A stretch of DNA of 64,000 nucleotides. It comes from Cercis canadensis (taxonomy: Eukaryota > Streptophyta > Magnoliopsida > Fabales > Fabaceae). Below the pieces are notes generated by a model, which had not been told where the DNA came from, did no database searches, and saw nothing but the letters and a program-made list of their open reading frames with translations. The stretch is from contig QAOA01006756.1 in assembly GCA_003255065.1 (NCBI GenBank), positions 338,076 through 402,075 on the forward strand, read 5' to 3'. Of this stretch, positions 40,284-51,849 are shown piece after piece; position 1 is the first letter of the stretch; each line of letters opens with the position of its first letter. The translations under genes and the position numbers were made by a program.

Positions 40284-41512
40284 GCAGTCATCAGTGTACA
40301 GCAACATTGGCTATGGACTTGTGGTTTCATGTTTAGCTTTATTTTCCCGTTTTTTCTATAATATTATCTTTTGGTTTAGAGTTTTGAGGGATAGAAATCC
40401 ATAATGTACATACATTTGCAATTTCCTGCGTTTCTGGTTTATTGCAATCGTGTTTTTCTAATAGCACGTGCACGGGTTGCTAAATTACATGCCGGCATGT
40501 AGCGCTAACACTTTTTTGTTTTCGTGGGACCCACAATATAAAATTGCTAAGTTACATTGAGTGCCAAAATCCAAGAAGTAAAAAAAAAAAAATGTTATTT
40601 TGCGTTAAATAATTTTTTGGGTTCTTTTTGCCCATTTATTTTATAGAGAATTTAGTTGTTTCAAGTACTTGAGATCTAAATAACACCGTATTCAAAATGT
40701 GGGTTTCACCAAAACACTCTAGTCAAAAGGGTAAATAGTGCGTTATATACCCCATTTTTGAGTATGTAGCTTAGCGACGAACATACTGAATTGATCTGAC
40801 CTGGTCTTGTTGCTGTAGTTGTGGTGGGAACCAAAGGAAATCAATATAGTTTAAAATGAAACACCTAGTCATCAACAAACCAAGAGTTACTCATTATTTA
40901 AATAAGCAAATCAACCTGATAAGGGTTGTTCGTGTCGTGATCCGACAAAGGGCTTTTATTGATTTCACTATTTATTTTTACTCATTGACGTGGTTAATAC
41001 CTGATTCTTTTTGGGCCATGGTGGTTAGATTTTGATTAAGATGACATAATGGAAGACCAATTCTACCTTTTGATGATCTCAATTGTATTGAATCTTCAAC
41101 ATGCCATGACAGATGGTTCTCTACACAAAGTATTGTGGTTGCACAATCGATTTCTGATATAAGATGCTGATTTTCTTTTATTTGGGTTGATGTAACAAAT
41201 GTTTATAAAGTCAGCATCTCACATCAAATTTTTTCCATCTATATGATCCATACACAGTTTGACGTTATCAGAATATATATGAAAATGTGCCTTCTTCCAA
41301 TGGAGGTCTAAGATAGAGTTCAATTTGTAAAATTAACGGTACATTTATACAAAATTTTGCCCGTATACATCAATATTTTGATGAACAGTTCAGAAGTGAA
41401 TTAATATAATTTTCAGTGTGCATATCTTAGCAAGAGAATTAAAGAATACAGGAGCAAGGCTTCAAACTAAAGCATGCATTCGTCTCTCAACATTATGATT
41501 ATCAATTCTTCT
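40284..41512. other. Convergent intergenic region
   Basis: This holds the 3' UTR of the FNBP4-like gene and of the minus-strand YL1-like gene, with AT-rich spacer between. No open frame or repeat stands out. Confidence 0.5.
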
Positions 41513-43790
41513 TCACCTTCTTCGATCATCTCTGTAATCTCCCTCACTTTCCTTATCCTTTAGGAAGCCCAGAAATGCAAGAAACCCAAAAAAGAAGAAT
41601 CCACCAGACCAGTTACCTCCACCTCCTCCTCCTCCACCGCCACCATCATCATCATCACCAGGTGGAAATCCAGTGCCACCATCATCAAGTTGTGGTGACT
41701 TCTCCTTGCCTGAAAGTTCATTTAACCAAGATATGCTATTTAGAAGAAAACACTTCGCAGAAATCCAACACATGTTTAAAAAATGTAATTACATGAGTAA
41801 CTGATAAGCATCAAATTAATTTGGAAGAACTTCTAGTTGGAACTTGAATGGCAAGAGCAAAAGTACTGAGGCTTGTATACCTATAGTTTCAAAATGGTTC
41901 AGAATAATATTTTTCAAGCAAGAAATATGAGTATTTCACAGTTTAAATTTAAATTACACCTTTTCTGTGTAAAACGAAAAATAGACAGAATACTATTTTC
42001 TGATATGATGAATAAAATTCTTAATTTGTTCAAACAACAGTTTCCTAAAACTTTATTAGTAGTGGGTCATACACTGACCTTAGTTTTCTCTGTTTTGAGA
42101 GCAGAAGGGTTGCTCTTTTTAGAAGAAATAAATAGATCCTTAATAATTGATTAAGAAATCTTAATGTAAGATTCTAAGAAATGGACTGACGGAGCAGAGA
42201 ATAATTGCATTACTCTTTGATGAAAGGGACATAAAATATAGAGTTTAACAAATTATAACATATTGGTAATCAGTTATTACCAGGAATATGAGTCATTGTG
42301 GGCGCCTGGCGAGTGACAGTTTGAGTTTGTTCAGCACCACACCTTGCATTCTGCATACATTGCAGGAGGTTGAGGTTAAGGGAGAATGAACAGGACTTTA
42401 GTACTATCTTCTTTCTCATATAATCCAAATACACGTATTTACCACAAGAATTTTGTACCATGTGTTTGCATGTGTTCAAATAAGAGATCTCATCACATGG
42501 TGTACAACTAGTTATAATTACACCCCTTAACAAGTTCATCTTTTGTTAGTTTCCAATCAAACAAAATTTGGCATAATAATGCCATAGTAATAGCATGAAA
42601 CACATCCCATGGGTAAGTGACCATAAGAGGGTAGTTGTTAAGCTTAGAACGTTTACACCGATTACAAGACAATCTTCCCATGTGTAGAATCACAAAAATA
42701 GAATCTTTACATATACACAAGACTAAAACATAAGCAGCAGGATATATGCTACAAATAAAAAATAAAAAGAAATACATGAAGTATTATTCAAAGATTCTGA
42801 TTCTGAGGCCGACAGATTGGAGTACATCCAAAATTTCATATCAAGGACAAGTTATATCTGGAAAATGGCAAACAAGAAGCAACAAACACCCTGATGCTTG
42901 TGCTGTGGTAGAGGTTGGTTGGTAAGGTATCAAAGTTTTTGTAATACTCAAGTAGGCACTTTAGCCATAAAGGAAAGACATAGCAAAACTTTTCCTTGAA
43001 AGTATGATTCCTCCTAGTCAAGAATAAAAGATAATAGAAAATAGATAAATAAAAAGGCAAAATAACATACCAATGCTGCAGCACATATTATAGTTGCAGT
43101 TTGTGCAAAATGAGTTCTTGTATCAAATCCAAATCGTGTACAACAAAACGATTCTGAATAGGATATCCTAGGTAGTTCTCTTCTTCTATTAGAAGGGCAA
43201 AAGGGCAAGCAAGCCCCGTGTAGATTAGATCTTGTAACGTTATTCTTTTCTGCACACTGACCACCCTTTTTTGCTGTTCACAAAAAATATGATATTTTCA
43301 TCATCAGTACAGGATTTAATATTCGAACTATAATTTCAATTACTTTTCTAGAGAGACAAACCCAAAATGTATCTAGAGTCACATAGGAAAGTTTCTATCA
43401 CCAAATGTAGGATAAGCTAAACCTTGACCAAAAATTCAACTTGAAGAAACTGTCCAATTGATAAACTAGATGCATACTTCCATAAATTTTGATAGTAATT
43501 TAAACAAAGTTGAAGTATCAAAACCATGAGACTGTGGACTTGGAAACCTTGAGACAAAAATTATATTCCAACATGTTTGGTTTCTAATATATCAGCTTAA
43601 CAGGGCTATAAAATTTCCTTCTCTTACTGTTTGTAACCCATTTGACTCACTTCAATAGAAAATTCATATTTCCTTTATGTTATGAGGCTGAATCATTGTA
43701 TTTTGAAGTACAAAAATAAAATAATGTTAGAAATAATCTTTTACCTGGTGGTAATTTAGGCAAGGATGCAATCGCACAGCCAGTCAACAT
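41513..43790 (-). CDS. Small Gly/Phe-rich organelle protein, YELLOW LEAF 1 / RF2-like
   Basis: Four coding exons: 43745-43790, 43071-43273, 42281-42350 and 41513-41709. They total 516 nt (171 aa) with phases preserved. The N-terminus (MLTGCAIASLPKLPPAKKGG, then many Ser, Arg and Cys) looks like an organelle transit peptide. A short hydrophobic AATIICAAAL-type stretch precedes a linker with QTQTVTRQAPTMTHIPG. The C-terminal third is striking: DDGGTGFPPG, a run of Asp, ten consecutive Gly, NWSGGFFFFGFLAFLGFL and a charged tail. This matches, from memory, the plant family annotated as YELLOW LEAF 1 (chloroplast) and rice fertility restorer RF2 (mitochondrial). The FFFFGFLAFLGFL stretch is probably membrane-associated. 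A non-coding first exon probably lies near 47.52-47.65 kb, so the 5' intron is about 3.7 kb and contains a hAT-type element. Confidence 0.72.
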
Positions 43791-43900
43791 TGCTGTCCTG
43801 TCAGTGACAGATAATTGGCCTGCAAAAGAAATTTTGCATCAGAAGTCACACAAGCCCATTAAAGCAAAATTGAAGACGAAAAATAATACATCATCAAGCC

Positions 43901-46018
43901 CAATGTTTTAAAAACCAGACTGGTGTGGCAAAAAATGACTGGTCGGACCAGTCACACTAAAAACATGTCTTTAAAAATTTATAATATAAGTACAATATAG
44001 CATATTGCTCATAAAATAACAAAAAATAACTACAAAACAAAGAAAAGTATTTAAAACTTACTCAAAATAATTCACAAAGAATAAACATTTAACATAATCA
44101 TATGTTTTAGTCAAACATAAGTCTCAAACTCACAATTCAAATACAACCATAATCTCAAACTCAAAATCTCAAAACAAAATACATAGCACAAATTTTATTC
44201 ATCAAACACATTTGCCATCTTCATGCATTCTTCTCAAATTGCTTTGTTTGCACTTGCTTTGTTTTGCTGCTGGAAAATAGTTGGCATAATCAGAAAACAG
44301 AAAACAGAATCTAGCTTGACAAAAGTTGGCATAATCAGTTAAAATCTAAGAATATCAAAGTCTCAGACAGATTTTAATTCACATTCCATAATCTGCACAT
44401 AGACAGATTTTACCCATCCCCATAAGGCAATTAACAATAGAAGAAAACAAGCACACAGAATGCCTGCTTGCATTTCTTGGCATCTTTCCCTCACTTAGAA
44501 AGACAACAAAAGGGTCCAGAGTCCAAAGCTGCTTGCTTTTCCCATTGATCCAATCTCACAAACACCACACTAGGCATAGCATTTCCTAATTCCTATTACC
44601 ATTAATTAGTGCCCACATGTTGATGGAACTGAATTGGATCACAGAATTCATTTCTGCATTAATTGAAGGAATTGACAGTAGGAAACCATGAAGGCCATTT
44701 CCTTATGCATTAAGAATTGATGGAAATAATATTTTATCACTTACAGCAACTGCAGCATCTCATTAGCCACAATATTTGAATTTTCAAAGCCAAATTAGTA
44801 GCAGCTCACACTATCTGGTCCTCAATATGCGTTATATTTTCCAACAGATATAACCTGTGATACCAATAACTATTTTTCATAACACGTTATGAAGTATGAC
44901 TTTTACTATAGGCTGAAGTTTCTTGATAGTTGCAGATTAAGAGCCTCCATATTTCAGAGAATCAAAAACAAATATTCTTAATTGCTAAATACTTTTACAG
45001 AATTTAGGAAGGTTTATCAAATTTTAATGGATAAGAGCCCCCAATATTCTAGCTTCAATTCTGTTAACCAACATCTAATTGATATATAGTTCATGGCTCC
45101 TTTTATTAGAAATTAAAATGGAGCCCTCTTTCACTTTTACATTGAAGCAATCAAGACCATAAATTTATTTACTAGAAAACAAATGCATTTTCAAGGAGAA
45201 ACCCTTTCTAAATATTTTCTATGAAACAATAGAGGAACTGAAAAAATAAGTGGTGATTTGAGGGTTTAATTTTAACCCCTTCACTCACCTCTCATTATCT
45301 AGAAAAACTACAAAACAGGAAACAACAAAGTACATAAACCTCCCCTTCCTTTCCCCTCTTCTAACGTTCCCTTCAGTTCAAAGTTCAAACAATCCCTAAA
45401 GGAAAACATTTGCAGAGTTGGTACCAGAAGATGACGAATAATAAATTAATCAGCATATCAGTGGACATCTAGCAAGAAGCTTGTGAAATGGAGTTAATAC
45501 AGCATGAGGCTTGGCTTCAGAAACAGAACCCATATTCTTCATTTGGAAATTTTAACAAGCAGAAAGCAAACACAATCATCCATGATTTCAGTCAACAAGC
45601 AGAAAGCAGACACAAGGGAATCCAAACATTTGCTGGTTAAACAGAGATTAGAACCTTCAAATAAGTGAGAATCCCACCGCTGCCGGAAGGGAAGAATGCA
45701 GGTGTCTGCCGGGCTGAGTAGCTGAGAGAATGGAGGGAGATTAGGGACTTAGGGCTGAGTTTCAGAGAGAATGGAGGGAGGAGAAGCAGGGAATGGGGGG
45801 AAAACTGAAAAATGGGAATGAAACAACACCATAATGGAGTTTTTTTTTTTTTTTTTTTAAATGCCATCTTTGAACCGGCCAGTTATTGCAAACCAGTACC
45901 GGTTTTCACCGGTTCGACTGCCCAAACAGTTTACCCCTATAAACCAAACCGGTATCCTAACGGGGCACCGGTCCGACCGGTCAGACCCCCCCGCTTCGGT
46001 CTGGTTTTTAAAACATTG
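43901..46018. mobile_element. Non-autonomous hAT-type transposon, 2118 bp, 8-bp target duplication
   Basis: The ends are a perfect 20-base terminal inverted repeat: CAATGTTTTAAAAACCAGAC at 43901 and its complement ending at 46018. An 8-base direct duplication ATCAAGCC flanks it (43893-43900 and 46019-46026). An 8-bp duplication and a CA-starting terminus are hallmarks of hAT elements. Subterminal copies of a GACTGGTC/GACCGGTC-type motif occur at both ends (GACTGGTCGGACCAGTC left; GGTCCGACCGGTC right), typical of transposase binding sites. The interior has no transposase frame. It sits in the 5' intron of the YL1-like gene, about 110 bases upstream of the start-codon exon. The clean ends suggest a fairly recent insertion. 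Confidence 0.85.
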
Positions 46019-46026
46019 ATCAAGCC

Positions 46027-49000
46027 TGTGGGCTGCCATTGCTAACAAAGGTCTGAAGCAATAGATATCAACTATAGGGGGAAAAAAAAAGTTTAAATAA
46101 TTCCAAGCATTATTCATGAAAGTCGAAAATTCCTATCATAGGGAGCACTGGAAGCCCCAATTGAGGGTCTTCATGCTTAAGTCTCCGCCATACTTATTGC
46201 AAACTTACAAAAAGAAAAAAGAAGTCTAAAATTCAAGACTGAAGACTAAATGGAATATTTGTGACAGAGAAAATATTGTAATGCCAGCAGATTATATAAT
46301 GCAAATCCAATAGAAAATCAATCTGTCTTCTACTTTTTCACTGTTCAGTATCATTGATCTAAACACAGTATCCTTCAATTTTTCCTAGCTTTGACGGGAA
46401 TCCCCCCCTCTCCTTTGTTCCTCTTCCCGCTTAAATAATTGGAATTAATCACAACTGATTCTGGCTTCTGTATCTTGGCTCTTCAATTGGACTCCATCTA
46501 TCTTCATTCTACGCATTGACTTCTAATTTCTGATCTTTCTCGTTTTGTGTTCCTTTCTGCTTTCTTCTATTAGTGTTTTGATAAGCACAATTTAAAAAAG
46601 TATTTCCTTCTCTAAAATTTGGTTATTTGAGTTTAGTTTCAAATTATTGTTGGTTCTAGTTTCTACATATCTGCTATCTCAAATTGGTCTGTATCAGATT
46701 ACAAGTTTGCCAAATGCCTTCTTCATGTACTCTGTGTTTGCCTCCTTGGCCTTTTTCCCCATAAAGCTTACCTTGGGTACAAACACCTATTTATAGAAAC
46801 TCTAAAACTCAATTGTTGTGAATGTACATGATAACCCTTGTGTGGGAAAAGAATCTCACTAAAGATATCTATATCCATTTGGCAAAGAGTTGTTATTATT
46901 GAAACTTCACATAAAAGTTTTATAGTTCAAAAACTGAGTTTGCTCTATGCAACACATAGTATGTCTTTTTTTTTCCATAGAATCTCAGTATACCCGATAG
47001 AAAAGCCCATGTTCACTACGATGTCATGATGAACAAGAAATTTTTGCATATATCCGAGGTAACAAACACTGACCCTGGAGCAAAAACTGTTATTCTTTTT
47101 CTGTATTCCCTCTCCCTTTTGATTAACCAAAAGCAATAGCCAGAAAGCCTAAAACCAAGCATTTATGATCATGACACAACCATTCAACATATAACTAATG
47201 GGAAAATATTCAAAGCGTAAATAAATACTGATAAATCCATATCCAGGCCTAGGAAAGAAACTTTTGGATAATTAAAAGGTGTTTAATAGATTACAATAAC
47301 AACCCATGGTCAGCGTCAATCCCATTAGGAATGTCAGATACCAAAAAGAGTAAAATTTTCCATAATTCATCTAAAAGATAATACCCAGCAGAGCAAACAA
47401 TTCAATACCTAAGCTTTGATGCAACCCAACAAAACACAATAAAAGAGGAGAATACAGAACATCAAATCGCACATTATTGTTGACCCTTTTTCTAATTTGA
47501 CAAGATGAACTCACCCCAACCGCACCAAACAGTCGAAAATAGAGCACAGAGAGAACTTGCTTGTGGAGTTGCCAACTTTGAATTCGTTTTTTCAGTTATT
47601 CGTCGTTTCTGTGAGTTGTAATGTGAGGGAATGAAATGGAAAGTGAGGAATTAATCACCTCACCCAGATGAACAAGAGGACATGGGTGCAGCTATGTTTC
47701 CGATGAAAACGTGCGCTCCTTGCCTACCACCTAAAGGCGGTTCCGTACGACCCGAAAACCGAACCCGCTCCCAAAATGAAATAATCTTTTGGATTCGTTT
47801 TACACATATTTGTGCTCTGTTGGGTCTTTGTGGATCGAGTTCTTGATGGGATTGGATGCTAATTCTCTGGGCCTCTAATGGCCCAACTATAGGTCGGTGT
47901 TAAAAATAAATGGAGGTGAGTGTTTGTATTAGTGTGAGATTTTAGATTTTGAAGGAATGGGAGAATCAATTTTAAAACAGTGGTTTTGAAGAATTAATGC
48001 CATGTTTTAAAGTTTTGAATGAAATTATTTTTTGTTTGGGTATGGTCAAGCAAAATTGCTTCTGAAATGTTAAATTACTAAAAGAAATTCAAATCAAGGT
48101 AATAATATATTTTTTGTTTTGTCATTTGATAAAGTTAAATTTTTTAATTTAAGAAATTAAAAAAAATATGATTTATAATATTAGCAAAAATATTCTTGAG
48201 TTAAGTATAATAAAGTGTGAATCATATATTGAAAAGAATAGTTTCTTAAAGAGTTCTTGTATGTAGCTTTGTTAATAGTAATTTATAGTGTTGGGTTAGA
48301 AGTTAGAACGTGGACATCGAATCTAAATCTAAACACACACATGCGTGTTTCTTCCTCATGCATGCATGGTAATCTATTTGAGTTCTGCTTTGGGTACCTC
48401 TTCACTTTTGAAAGTGTCAATTTGTTAGTACCTTTTTCTTCTTTCACTCTAGCTCTAATGGACTCAAGTCGTAGTTTGAATGAGCAATTCAATTTGCAAA
48501 TCATAGATAGAACTCCAGGAACTTAAAGCTAAGGCTTATCTTTTTGATTTCACTCTCGTACCAGTTTAGCATGCATTTTCACATAAATTACTTTCAATTT
48601 GAATGAGCAATTCCATTTGCAAATCTCATTTTTTACATTTCATTTACACATTATCTCACATATAATATTGTATAATGTTTCCAACTTGATGGTAGCTTTC
48701 CTTACAATGAGTGCAAAAGCAAGTCACATTTGTGGTCTAGTACTATTTAGAGATTTGGATAACATATAATAACAATAAAACCAAAAAAAAAAAGCAAAAG
48801 CAAACCAACTATTTACTTTGATATAACTTTGAATTATGAACATTATGAACTGATCGACGAGTGTAGTTAAGCAATAATACATGAGAAGCAACAATTGATT
48901 GCAGAACTGAATTATGTGTTCCTCAATCACCACACAAATAAATTAAACACAAGTTGGATGGAAGTCATGAAGTAAATTTTCACATGTTTGAAAAAAAAAG

Positions 49001-49092
49001 GGTTTATGAAATAAACAATAAGGCGCCGTGCCATTGGCTGCTCTGTACGTGCACCACCATTAGTTATTAGTCACACAACCCAACCCAGAGAG
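46027..49092. other. Rest of YL1-like 5' intron, its promoter, and spacer
   Basis: 46.03-47.5 kb is intron. A donor-like GGTTGGG|GTGAGTT on the minus strand at about 47.52 kb, with sequence up to ~47.65 kb, probably forms the non-coding first exon. GC content rises at 47.6-47.8 kb, as in a promoter. 47.9-49.09 kb is AT-rich spacer with no supported gene. Confidence 0.5.
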
Positions 49093-49413
49093 CTACTGAG
49101 CTGAAAGTGTGTCACTGATTGTGCCTCTTTTAGATGCTAATGCAGAGAGATTGGAGCCAACAGATCCTCCACGGTGCATTCCAGAAGTCCGGTGGTGCCG
49201 GCAACGGAAAGAGCCAACATGTGTGGTGGGTGAGCATAGACAGTTCCATCTTCCACTCGAAGATTTCCTAGTGAGCGGTTGATGAGCTGTTGGTGACACT
49301 AAATTTGAATTCTTCTTGAGATCTTCCAAATCAAGATCAGAAATTTTCAATTTGTGACCACTCAGTTGCCTTAGGTTCATCTTTGGGGGCTTTTGCTCGA
49401 CGTTTTCTTCCAT
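49093..49413 (-). CDS. Small Ser/Arg-rich plant protein of unknown function
   Basis: This is a single-exon frame of 106 codons plus stop. The start chosen is MEENVEQKPPKMNLRQLSG, because the 19 codons upstream are AT-rich and hydrophobic without codon bias. The body has an acidic helix-like segment (KISDLDLEDLKKNS). The conserved core SSGRWNCLCSPTTHVGSF is followed by RCRHHRTSGMHRGGSVGSNL. The Cys-x-Cys plus HVGSFRCRHHR block is recognisable in a family of small land-plant proteins often called serine-rich protein-like. No biochemical function is known to me. A sequence ending AAAATCAG|GTGAATC on the minus strand near 50.06 kb could be an upstream non-coding exon. Confidence 0.7.
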   Translation of the reverse strand: MEENVEQKPPKMNLRQLSGHKLKISDLDLEDLKKNSNLVSPTAHQPLTRKSSSGRWNCLCSPTTHVGSFRCRHHRTSGMHRGGSVGSNLSALASKRGTISDTLSAQ

Positions 49414-50974
49414 ATTTCTTCTGTCAAACTTTGATACTAACAAATTGATAATAAAATATAAGGAAAACAAAGAGAAAATAAATAATCAAAGAAAAGACAG
49501 TCAGGATAAAATTTCAGTATTCTAATCAGAGGTTACATAACGAGAATAGCCTATATATCTTTTTTGATAAATCCTACTATAATGATTCTTAATAAGATTT
49601 AAGCCTAAGATCTCTACCATAAAATATCTCCTGCTTTTATAATGCGTTTGATAGAGATGAGAGAAAAACAAATTGAGAGTGGGATGAATATATATAAAGT
49701 AAATAACTAATTGTTTGGGAAGCATATTCTTTTCTAAACTATCTTAATTATTCCAATTCTTTTTTCTCTTATGACATTCATTGACTTGGGATGTATGTAT
49801 GCTAGATACTGATTACGGTTTACAATTTTTTATTTATTGAGTTGTTTTAATTTGATTTGATCGATCTCCAAAAAAAAAAAAAACTGATTTGTTAAATAAG
49901 ACAAACAAATATATATAGTGTCAATAATACAAAATTAAAATTTCAAGACAAGAAGCTTTGGGGGTTTCCCTCTTTCGAAAGACTTCTATATCATGATGGA
50001 GAAGGCAAGTTAAAGAATTCAGAAGAAAATATGGATTGAAACAACAAGTGATTCACCTGATTTTAATTTGTGAGAAGGCATGCAGAAAGTACTTGGCAGC
50101 AATAATTAATTTGCTTCAAAAGTTGGATTGAAATGTGCTTTCTGGACTCTCAGCAAGAAGGGTGAGAGGGAGGAGGGTCTGAACTTCGTTAATTAGCATC
50201 TGTCCTTCTAACAAAATAGGAATTAATGGAGATACAGATCAGAAACAAGCTCAGCGCTTAGTCAGCTAAAATTTTGGGTGCCAACAGACTTTGTCTTTGC
50301 TGTTTCAAGATATGTGTGGTAAACAACCAATCAACAATTTGTGACCACAAATTCTCATTTTTAAACGCAAAAGAAGAGCAAAGAAAGGGGAAGTTTCATT
50401 ATAGGATTTTCACCCTCAATTGCTCAGATGGCATGCATTTTTAACCAATCTAAGGTACCGGTGGACAAGTGGAAAACACTATATATATAGGGCTTGCCCC
50501 TCAAATTGTTCTATCCCCTAAAATTATTCTACAGGCCATATTAGTTCTGATTTTTTTTTGATTGTGCTTTGTAATAGTGTAAATAGAAAACAATGAAGAT
50601 CCCATATTTAAATCCTATTAAAAGGGAGTGGTATGAGATTTTAGAGGGAAATATATTACCTCTATTGTGTAGTCTTGGTGGGTGAAAAAAAAAAAAAAAG
50701 AAGAATGAAGATGAGGATTACACAAAGACAACAACTGCTTTCTCCAGTTTTTCCATATAAGTTTTTATTTAAAATTTTCCATTCCCTTAATTAGATCAAC
50801 ATAAAAATACACGAGTATAAAGACTAGTAGTTTTCTTTTCAATATTTTGCTAAACTTTCTATCATTTAAATCCCCTAGATAACCTTTTCACAATCTCATC
50901 CTAACATCTTAGTTAATGTTTACAAAAAGTATAAGGCACTCTGGATAAGTAATACAAAATCAAGAAGTACATAC

Positions 50975-51260
50975 CTCTTTGGCTGGTTCTGTTTAATCGG
51001 GTCCCGAATGTATCTAGGGTTGGAGATTTAGCTATGTTTACATAGTAGTATTGTCCAAGCACACGTGCTTCTTGAGCTCTCCAAATTGATGTATTTGCCC
51101 TAGTTTTACTTTTACTACCATGTCCGAGTGACTCTGATTGTGAACTGCCCTTACCCTTATCCTCACTACTTCTTGTGGGATTGCATAGTCCTAGCACTCC
51201 CACAAGCGCGAGTCCTAGTGCAATTGAAAGTATGAGAGAATAATCAGTGGCGCCAGACAT
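50975..51260 (-). pseudogene. Orphan first exon of a ClpC-derived gene (copy 4), with membrane anchor
   Basis: ATG at 51260-51258 opens 95 codons. MSGATDYS is followed by a 20-residue hydrophobic helix (LILSIALGLALVGVLGLC), a Ser/Lys-rich stretch, then SPTLDTFGTRLNRTSQR at a splice donor (AGAG|GTATGT). The last motif is the ClpC linker seen in the intact neighbour ([15 protein letters not shown]). The DNA upstream of the ATG (51.3-51.42 kb) aligns with the 5' leader of the neighbour (55.74-55.83 kb), sharing CTTCAACCTCAAGTA and TGAAATCCCTTT. No ATPase exon follows on the minus strand before 49.4 kb. The donor phase (1) also differs from the neighbour's (0). It is a truncated duplicate; a short anchored peptide could still be made. 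Confidence 0.6.
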
Positions 51261-51849
51261 GATCGACTGGTTGATAAAACGCAAGGTAATAGGAAAAGAA
51301 GGGATAGAAAGACAGAGAAACTAGCTGCCTATAGCTATAGGAAAACATGGAGAAGAACTAAAGGGATTTCACATGGGAACGAGTTATGAAGTCCATTAAT
51401 TACTTGAGGTTGAAGAAACTTCTACCTTATTTTTTTGGTCAAAGGTAGAAGGGGAAGAGATATTATAGCTCATTGGGAGGGGAAGCCACTAAAGGGGTCG
51501 AGCTAGGGTTAGATCCCCCGACTCCAAGGTCACTCGAACCTTAAAGACAACCACCAAAAAATACATCATTTTCAAACAAGAGTTTTAAGGTATGTTTGGT
51601 AACAATAAAAATTTTAAAATAAGAGTTAAATATGAACAAAATATTGTGTCAAAATATGATGCTAAATTTTTATCCGTTTAATTTTTATTCTTACCAATTA
51701 CACCTTAATAGAACTATTGAAATATATATAAGATTACATGCAGGCATCACTTGTCAAACGGAAAAAAAAGAAGCCAAAAGAAGGACAAGAAAAAACATTG
51801 CCTTGTACTTCCTTGTCTGGCTAACTAAATAAAGGCACCATTGGTTTAA

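Noticed and set aside
41575-41796. Plus-strand frame with a His run opposite the Gly run
   Set aside because: It is the antisense of the YL1-like last exon; the His run is the complement of the Asp/Gly codons.
51470-51550. GGGGTCGAGCTAGGGTTAGATCCCCC looked like a tRNA-like stem
   Set aside because: No anticodon arm, T-arm consensus (GGTTCGAATCC) or acceptor pairing could be assembled on either strand.
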